17,899 nt of DNA from Iamia sp052038315 (GTDB lineage: Bacteria > Actinomycetota > Acidimicrobiia > Acidimicrobiales > Iamiaceae), in the NCBI GenBank assembly GCA_052038315.1, contig JBQGCF010000079.1:1-17899 (forward strand). Direction: 5' to 3'. Position numbers and translations under genes: made by a program. Positions 13,735-17,899 of this stretch are shown in pieces. Each line of letters opens with the position of its first letter. Position 1 is the stretch's first letter. The notes beneath the pieces were generated by a model. It had not been told where the DNA came from. It ran no database searches and saw only the letters and a program-made list of their open reading frames with translations.

Positions 13735-13760
13735 AACCTACCTTGACCCACCGGTCAAGG
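13735..13760 (-). promoter_or_regulatory. Promoter and adjacent operator-like palindrome of the MBL gene
   Basis: TAGGTT (13740-13735) lies seven bases before the GTG and suggests a leaderless transcript. Immediately upstream CCTTGACC-CACC-GGTCAAGG (13741-13760) is a perfect inverted repeat with 8-bp arms, the size and symmetry of a TetR- or MarR-type operator. No regulator gene is adjacent, so the binding protein would be encoded elsewhere. Confidence 0.55.
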
Positions 13761-13935
13761 GGCGGGGAGGGCGCCGAGCGGGCCGATCGCCCCGCCGTCG
13801 GGGCGCGAGCCCAGCGGGTCGGCGATCCCCCGCGACCGGCCCCGGTGGCCGGGCGGCAGCCCCGGAGGGGCTCGGCGTCAGCGCCAGCCCGAGCCGGCGA
13901 GCGCAGCGAGCTTCGGCGGGAAGCGGCCCGGCCCC
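13761..13935. other. Non-coding gap with several GC-rich hairpins
   Basis: No credible gene is seen. It holds perfect inverted repeats CGCCCCG/CGGGGCG (13788-13805), CCGGCC/GGCCGG (13836-13852) and AGCCCC/GGGGCT (13858-13872), plus the direct repeat GCGAGC-GCA-GCGAGC (13897-13911). It could be a repetitive extragenic element, a structured leader or stacked terminators. Confidence 0.5.
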
Positions 13936-13975
13936 GAAGCCAGGTCGCAGGCCTGACGGCCTGTGACCTGGCTTC
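13936..13975 (-). terminator. Long hairpin at the 3' end of the PadR gene
   Basis: Two 18-base arms (13936-13953 and 13958-13975) pair with one mismatch around a 4-base loop. The mismatch is G-U in the plus-strand RNA and A-C in the minus-strand RNA. The stem includes the first bases of the PadR stop codon. No T-tract follows, as is usual in GC-rich actinomycetes. Confidence 0.65.
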
Positions 13976-14576
13976 AGGCTTCGTCGGTGGCGAGGATCTC
14001 GTAGAGCTTGCGGCGGGTGTCGGTGAGGATCTCGGCCGCCTTGGCCTGCTGGGCGGGGGTGCCGACCCGGAAGACCTGCTTGAGGGCCTGGACGGTGGTG
14101 CCCATGGCGTCGCGCAGGTCGATGGCCTCCTCGCCGCCGTCGGCCAGCAGGACCTCCCACGGGGTGGGGCCCTCCCGGCTCTCGGCCTCGGCCTTGCCGG
14201 TGTCGGTCAGCCCGAAGCGGCGCTTGCCGTCGGTCTCCTCGGCCACGAGCAGGCCCTCCTCCTCCATCATCTGGAGGGTCGGGTAGACCGAGCCGGGGCT
14301 GGGGCGCCAGGCCCCCTCGGTGCGCTGCTCGAGCTCGCCGATGATCTCGTAGCCGTGCATGGGGCGCTCGGTGAGCAGGGCGAGGATGGCGACCCGGACG
14401 TCGCCCCGGCGGGCCCGGCGGGGGCCGCCGCGGAAGGGCGGGCCGCCGAAGCCGCCGGGGCCGCCGAAGCCACCCGGGCCGCCCCGTCGGCCTCGCCCGC
14501 GCCCGCGGCGCCGGCCGCCGGGGTCGACGGGGGCCCAGGCCTCGAAGGGATGGGGGTGGGACATGTGGTCGTGCAT
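13974..14576 (-). CDS. PadR-family transcriptional regulator with Gly/Arg-rich N-terminal tail
   Basis: A 200-residue protein. Residues 58-135 are the PadR winged helix: GDVRVAILALLTERPMHGYE (58-77), then RPSPGSVYPTLQMMEEEGLL (91-110) and the wing DGKRRFGLTDTGKAEAE. Residues 145-195 are a helical dimerisation region. Residues 20-57 are a low-complexity run rich in Gly, Arg, Pro and Phe, a tail seen in many actinobacterial PadR proteins of this type and probably disordered. The ATG at 14576 has GAGGAG six bases upstream, so it is preferred over the in-frame ATG at 14564. It lies in line behind the CAP-protein gene with its own promoter in the 89-base gap. The ligand and targets other than itself are unknown. 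Confidence 0.87.
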   Translation of the reverse strand: MHDHMSHPHPFEAWAPVDPGGRRRGRGRGRRGGPGGFGGPGGFGGPPFRGGPRRARRGDVRVAILALLTERPMHGYEIIGELEQRTEGAWRPSPGSVYPTLQMMEEEGLLVAEETDGKRRFGLTDTGKAEAESREGPTPWEVLLADGGEEAIDLRDAMGTTVQALKQVFRVGTPAQQAKAAEILTDTRRKLYEILATDEA

Positions 14577-14610
14577 GGTCGTCTCCTCAACGATCGGTTG
14601 CGATGCGTTG

Positions 14611-14639
14611 ACGATATATCGCGATCGGCTCGGAAACAA
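14611..14639 (-). promoter_or_regulatory. PadR promoter with overlapping CGATATATCG dyad
   Basis: On the minus strand TTGTTT (14639-14634), a 17-base spacer and TATCGT (14616-14611) form a plausible -35/-10 pair. The perfect palindrome CGATATATCG (14612-14621) covers the -10 box. AT-rich ATATAT-centred dyads are typical PadR sites, so negative autoregulation is likely. Confidence 0.65.
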
Positions 14640-14665
14640 CCATTCCGACAGTCGTTACGCCGCCC

Positions 14666-16885
14666 TCACGGCAGGACGGCCGCCTTGGGGAGGAGGCTCT
14701 GGGCGTAGGCGGCCACGCTCTGGCCGCCCTCAAGGGCCTCGACGCCGGCCAGCAGCTCCTCGGCGCCGGGGGAGCGGTCGAGCCACATGAGGTACAGCAC
14801 GGCGACGGTGACCCGGGCGGCCTGGTCCTCCTTGTACTCGCCGGACTCCGAGAAGCCGACCATCACCTCGCCGCGGCCCCGGCGGCCGGCGTTGATCTCG
14901 CCGGTCCAGTAGGTGACGCCGGCCGGCTCGCCCGGGCGGCCGAGGATGTTCTCGTAGATCAGCTCGACGAACTCACGGTTGGTCTTGGTGCCGTAGAGCT
15001 CGACGAACTCGCCGCTGCGGGCGAAGAACGCCGAGATCGACACCAGCGAGCGACCGCCCAGGCGCTGGCCGACCCAGTACTCGAGCCCGCCCCTGTCCGG
15101 GATGCGGAGGTAGTAGGCGGTGTACAGCCGCGTGACCTGGTCGACGATCGTGCGGTGGTGGGCCGAGCCGCGCAGGCTGGCCACCAGGTCGCCGGGGGTC
15201 CTGGTGCCGGTCTGGAGCGGGTTCAGCCACTGGTTGCGCTCGGCGGTGGTGGCCGGCCGGCCCAGCAGCTGGCGGTGCACCTGGTCGATCAGGTGGGTCC
15301 ACGACGAGTACGGGGAGTACGGCGGACCGGACGGGGTCACGGCGTTCGAGGCCGCCGACAGGGCGCTGGTGCCGGCCGCGTTCACGGCCTGGACCCGGAA
15401 GGTGTGAGCCACGCCGTTGGTGAGCCCGGTGACGGTGCGGGTCGTGCTCGTTCCGCTGAAGCCCTGGGCGGCCTGGGCCACGCCGCCCCGGTAGGGCGTG
15501 ACCCGGTAGCCGGTGATCGGCGATCCCCCGGTCGAGGTCGGTGCCGTCCACGAGACGGTGGCACTGACGTCGCCGGCGACCGCAGTGACGTCGGTGGGCG
15601 CACCGGGGGCGGTGGCCGGCGTCAGCGTGGTGATCGGGCCCGACGCCGTCGATGCGCTGCCCGTCCCGACGGCGTTCACCGCTTCGACGCGGAACGTGTA
15701 GGTCGTGCCGGGGTTCAGGTTGGCGACCGTCCGGGTCGTCGCCGTGCCGGTGTAGGTGCGCACGGTCTGGGCGGACGCGCCGATGTAGGGCGTGACCCGG
15801 TAGCCGGTGATCGGCGAGCCGCCGTTGCTCGTCGGCGCCGTCCAGCTCAGGCTCACGCTGCTGGTGGTGGGGGACGAGGCGGTGACGCCGGTCGGCGCGC
15901 CGGGAGCCGTCGCGGTGGCGCCGCTGACGATCGCCGTCGAGGAGTAGGTGTGGGTCGGGACGGTGCCGCCGCTGGAGGTCTCGAGGCCCGAGACGCTGAT
16001 GTCGAGCTTCACGTCGACGGCGTTGCTGTCCCAGTCGGACGGGAGCGTCGTGTACCAGGTGAGCTGGTTGTTGGTGTCCCGGATCTCGACGGGCAGGCTC
16101 GTCGACCCGACCTTCACGGTCACGGAAGCGGCGGAGTAGTCGTAGGACTGGGCCACGTTCCGCAGCGAGAACAGCGACTTGCTCCACCAGGTGTAGGGCC
16201 GGACGACCGCCTTGGGCACGAAGCCCTCGTTGGGCCAGGCGATCCAGTCGACACCGGCCGGCAGGGCCCCGCCGGTCTGCATGTCGAGGGCGTTGTAGCT
16301 CGACGTCGAGCCGGTGGCGATGGCGGTGCCCCGCGGGTGGAGGATCCAGCTCCGGTGGCCGGCCCAGTCGTTGCTGTCGGCCGGGTCGGTCATGTACAGC
16401 TCGACGCCGGCGGCGGCCGGGATCGACGCCAGGTTGTGGGTCTCGGAGGCGTCGTCGCGGGCCTGGGTCCAGCACGTGCACGAGCTGTCGGGGTAGTGGT
16501 TCGGGGCCTTGCCCGGGTTGGCGCTCTGGAGCAGGGCGGCCCGCATGGCGTCCGCGTGGTCGGCGCTCTCGGCCAGACCGACGTTGGGCAGCCCGACCAG
16601 GCCCCGGAAGAAGTTGACGGCGGCCTGGGTCGCCTGGCGCGACGCGGCCGACTCGGTGCCCTCGGTGCAGCTGCCGGTGCTCCCGGTCCAGCCGGTCGGG
16701 ACGCCCTTCGCCTCGACCAGGCTCGACTGGTAGGCGTCCCACACCGACGCCCGGTTCGTCGGGTCGACGGTCGGCGTCGGGTCGACGACGGCGCCGGCCG
16801 GCGCGGTGGCCACCCCGGGCACCACGCCCACGACGGTGCCGGCGGCCACCACGGCCGCGACGACGAGTGCTTGCAGTCGACCCAT
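14666..16885 (-). CDS. Secreted multidomain protein: CAP domain, two Fn3 repeats, DUF4214
   Basis: A 739-residue exported protein. Residues 1-33 form a signal peptide (basic MGRLQ start, hydrophobic 6-28, Ala-rich cleavage zone). Residues about 46-230 are a divergent CAP/SCP-like domain: His150 in SETHNLASI and the GHRSWILHP block (176-184), with CTC and an earlier Cys73 that may form disulfides. A beta-rich linker follows (250-320). Fn3 repeats are at about 326-422 and 424-518 (each with SPITGYRVTPY). Residues 530-690 are DUF4214-like, with the LLGRPATTAERNQW, LRIPDRGGLEYWVGQRLGG and LGRPGEPAGVTYWTGEI repeats. The ATG at 16885 has AAGGGGG nine bases upstream. Similar architectures are frequent in Acidimicrobiia; the role is probably extracellular adhesion or matrix-related, unproven. 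Confidence 0.88.
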   Translation of the reverse strand: MGRLQALVVAAVVAAGTVVGVVPGVATAPAGAVVDPTPTVDPTNRASVWDAYQSSLVEAKGVPTGWTGSTGSCTEGTESAASRQATQAAVNFFRGLVGLPNVGLAESADHADAMRAALLQSANPGKAPNHYPDSSCTCWTQARDDASETHNLASIPAAAGVELYMTDPADSNDWAGHRSWILHPRGTAIATGSTSSYNALDMQTGGALPAGVDWIAWPNEGFVPKAVVRPYTWWSKSLFSLRNVAQSYDYSAASVTVKVGSTSLPVEIRDTNNQLTWYTTLPSDWDSNAVDVKLDISVSGLETSSGGTVPTHTYSSTAIVSGATATAPGAPTGVTASSPTTSSVSLSWTAPTSNGGSPITGYRVTPYIGASAQTVRTYTGTATTRTVANLNPGTTYTFRVEAVNAVGTGSASTASGPITTLTPATAPGAPTDVTAVAGDVSATVSWTAPTSTGGSPITGYRVTPYRGGVAQAAQGFSGTSTTRTVTGLTNGVAHTFRVQAVNAAGTSALSAASNAVTPSGPPYSPYSSWTHLIDQVHRQLLGRPATTAERNQWLNPLQTGTRTPGDLVASLRGSAHHRTIVDQVTRLYTAYYLRIPDRGGLEYWVGQRLGGRSLVSISAFFARSGEFVELYGTKTNREFVELIYENILGRPGEPAGVTYWTGEINAGRRGRGEVMVGFSESGEYKEDQAARVTVAVLYLMWLDRSPGAEELLAGVEALEGGQSVAAYAQSLLPKAAVLP
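15491..15817 (-). repeat. Two Fn3 modules sharing an identical 33-bp stretch
   Basis: Positions 15491-15523 and 15785-15817 are identical over 33 bases, encoding SPITGYRVTPY in both modules, spaced 294 bp apart (98 residues). The modules diverge outside this core. This indicates duplication with a strongly conserved or gene-converted strand. Confidence 0.85.
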
Positions 16886-16941
16886 CCCGTGGGTCCCCCT
16901 TCTGTCGTGCCGATCCCAGCCGGCGCCCCGCCCGGCGGAGG

Positions 16942-17451
16942 CTACTCGTCCGCCGCCAGCAGGCTGCGGGCCCAGGCCGTCATGCCGTCGGTGGCGCCCA
17001 TCCGCTCGGTGCAGTACCGGGCGAACATGGCCCTGCTCTCGTCGGCCCCGATCCCGCCGACCACCGCGGGGAGCCGGACGTGGGGGAGGTCGGGCGCCCG
17101 CCCCTCGTCCCAGGTCGCGGCCAGGCCGGCGGCACCGTCCCCCGGCGAGCCGAGGGCGAAGACGATCCGGGGCACGCCCGCGGTGGCCGCCGCGGCCAGG
17201 CACATCAGGCACGGCTCGAGCGTCGTGTAGAGCGTGGCCCGGAGCCGGTCACGCCCGAGGACCCGGTCGGCGGCGTCGAGGGCGAGCAGCTCGGCGTGGA
17301 CGAGGAGCCGGCGCTGGGCCCGCTCCTGGGTGTGGGCCGAGGCCACCACGCGGTCGTCGACCACGACGACGGCACCGATCGGCAGCTCGCCGGCGGCCAG
17401 CCCCTCGGCGGCCACGGCGAGGGCGGCCGCCATCCCCTCCGCGTCGTCCAC
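16942..17451 (-). CDS. Nucleoside deaminase, TadA-like (cytidine deaminase superfamily)
   Basis: A 169-residue zinc deaminase. His52-Ala-Glu54 (VHAELLAL) and Cys81/Cys84 in TTLEPCLMC are the zinc-site and proton-shuttle motifs, and LPIGAVVVVDDRVV (23-36) is the first strand pair. In tRNA adenosine deaminase TadA the element after this is GHN; here it is AHT, with Thr41 for the base-contacting Asn. The C-terminal half is also more divergent. A free-base or nucleoside substrate is therefore at least as likely as tRNA. It begins 14 bases after the methyltransferase stop and is probably coupled to it. GTG at 17451 is used; ATG at 17433 is a reasonable alternative, with GGAGGGG close before it. 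Confidence 0.82.
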   Translation of the reverse strand: MDDAEGMAAALAVAAEGLAAGELPIGAVVVVDDRVVASAHTQERAQRRLLVHAELLALDAADRVLGRDRLRATLYTTLEPCLMCLAAAATAGVPRIVFALGSPGDGAAGLAATWDEGRAPDLPHVRLPAVVGGIGADESRAMFARYCTERMGATDGMTAWARSLLAADE

Positions 17452-17465
17452 CGCGCCAGTCTGGC

Positions 17466-17899
17466 TCAGGGCGACGGGTGGGCGAGGCGGGCCTGGAGGC
17501 CGCGGAGGTCGCCGTGCTCGTCGGTCCAGGTCTCGGTCGTGGCCGCGTCGAAGCCGGCGGCGACGAGGTCCGGGGCGAGGGTGACGTCCTGCTCGGCGCC
17601 GACCTCGACGAGCAGCCGGCCGCCGGGGCGCAGCACGCGGGCCGCGGTGCGGACCACCGCCCGGACGAGGTCGAGCCCGTCGGGGCCGCCGTCGAGGGCG
17701 AGGCGGGGCTCGTGGCGCTGGACGTCGGCGGGGAGGAGGCGGACGGCGCCGGTCGGGACGTAGGGGGCCACGGCCACCACCACGTCGACCGAGGAGGACC
17801 GCACCGGCGCGGTGGCCAGGTCGGCCCGCACGGAGACGACGCCGTTGCCCGCCGCGCAGCGGGCCGCCACCGCCGAGCGGTCGACGCCCACGACCGCCG
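17466..17899 (-). CDS. PrmC/HemK-like class I methyltransferase, C-terminal part (truncated by window edge)
   Basis: The visible 144 residues begin just after the SAM-binding motif I region (AVVGVDRSAVAARCAA). They carry the PrmC-type blocks APYVPTGAV, a hEPRLALDGGPDGLDLVR segment, then LRPGGRLLVEVGAEQ, matching protein-glutamine N5-methyltransferases and the related family TIGR03704. The catalytic (N/D)PPY motif, NAPY in relatives as I recall them, reads VAPY here, so the substrate-amide-binding Asn is missing. This makes release-factor methylation doubtful. The N-terminal part and true start lie beyond the window. It is upstream of and probably co-transcribed with the deaminase gene. Confidence 0.8.
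   Translation of the reverse strand, partial: AVVGVDRSAVAARCAAGNGVVSVRADLATAPVRSSSVDVVVAVAPYVPTGAVRLLPADVQRHEPRLALDGGPDGLDLVRAVVRTAARVLRPGGRLLVEVGAEQDVTLAPDLVAAGFDAATTETWTDEHGDLRGLQARLAHPSP

Noticed and set aside
13728..13751. Longer GTG start for the MBL protein
   Set aside because: It would begin inside the upstream palindrome and include the predicted -10 box in the coding region.
12606..14708. 700-codon open frame antisense to the MBL and PadR genes
   Set aside because: It is the complement of the MBL and PadR coding sequence, without motifs.
15155..17230. 691-codon open frame antisense to the CAP/Fn3 gene
   Set aside because: Gly/Arg/Val-rich shadow. The minus strand has a signal peptide and recognised domains.

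Overview
The window is very GC-rich DNA (clearly above 70% by eye). Genes are densely packed on both strands, GTG starts are common, and several genes have no leader. Together with a deazaflavin (F420)-type oxidoreductase, an HxlR-SCP2 fusion and a CAP/Fn3/DUF4214 exoprotein, this points to a chromosomal segment of an actinomycete. The exoprotein architecture suggests Acidimicrobiia (Iamia-like), but that placement is an inference. No tRNA, rRNA, CRISPR array or phage genes were seen.

Left edge (1-147): the end of an IS481-family insertion sequence whose transposase starts with TTG and runs off the window. The element abuts a GCTAGC target that contains the stop codon of the next gene.

143-4054: an AraC-type regulator and an alpha/beta hydrolase fused to an ABM domain lie in one minus-strand unit. 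The hydrolase carries a tandem duplication of its HGGG oxyanion segment. Divergent from the regulator are a short-chain dehydrogenase and a small membrane protein of unknown function.

4026-7904: a fatty-acid/acyl-CoA module. A TetR regulator and a crotonase (overlapping ATGA) face a crotonase - acyl-CoA dehydrogenase - VOC operon. The 36-bp gap holds a 20-bp palindrome that also contains both predicted -10 boxes, so one TetR protein probably silences both arms.

7888-12597: oxidoreductase, repair and nucleotide genes. These are a Ddn-like F420 protein, an AlkX/YcaQ-type DNA glycosylase (QID motif), a DinB/MDMPI-fold protein divergent from an HxlR-SCP2 regulator, a dGTPase-like HD hydrolase and a DUF1772 membrane protein. 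Two convergent pairs here share a CTAG in which both stop codons overlap.

12672-17899 (all minus): a metallo-beta-lactamase-fold hydrolase with a palindrome at its promoter, a gap full of hairpins, a PadR regulator with a Gly/Arg-rich tail and a promoter-overlapping dyad, the secreted CAP-Fn3-Fn3-DUF4214 protein, a TadA-like deaminase, and the C-terminal part of a PrmC-like methyltransferase that lacks the catalytic Asn.

Most of the long overlapping reading frames are GC-driven shadows and were not annotated. No obviously new multi-gene system was found. The strongest oddities are the triplicated HGGG segment, the IS/stop-codon junction, the two-promoter operator and the catalytic-residue losses in the crotonases and the PrmC-like protein.
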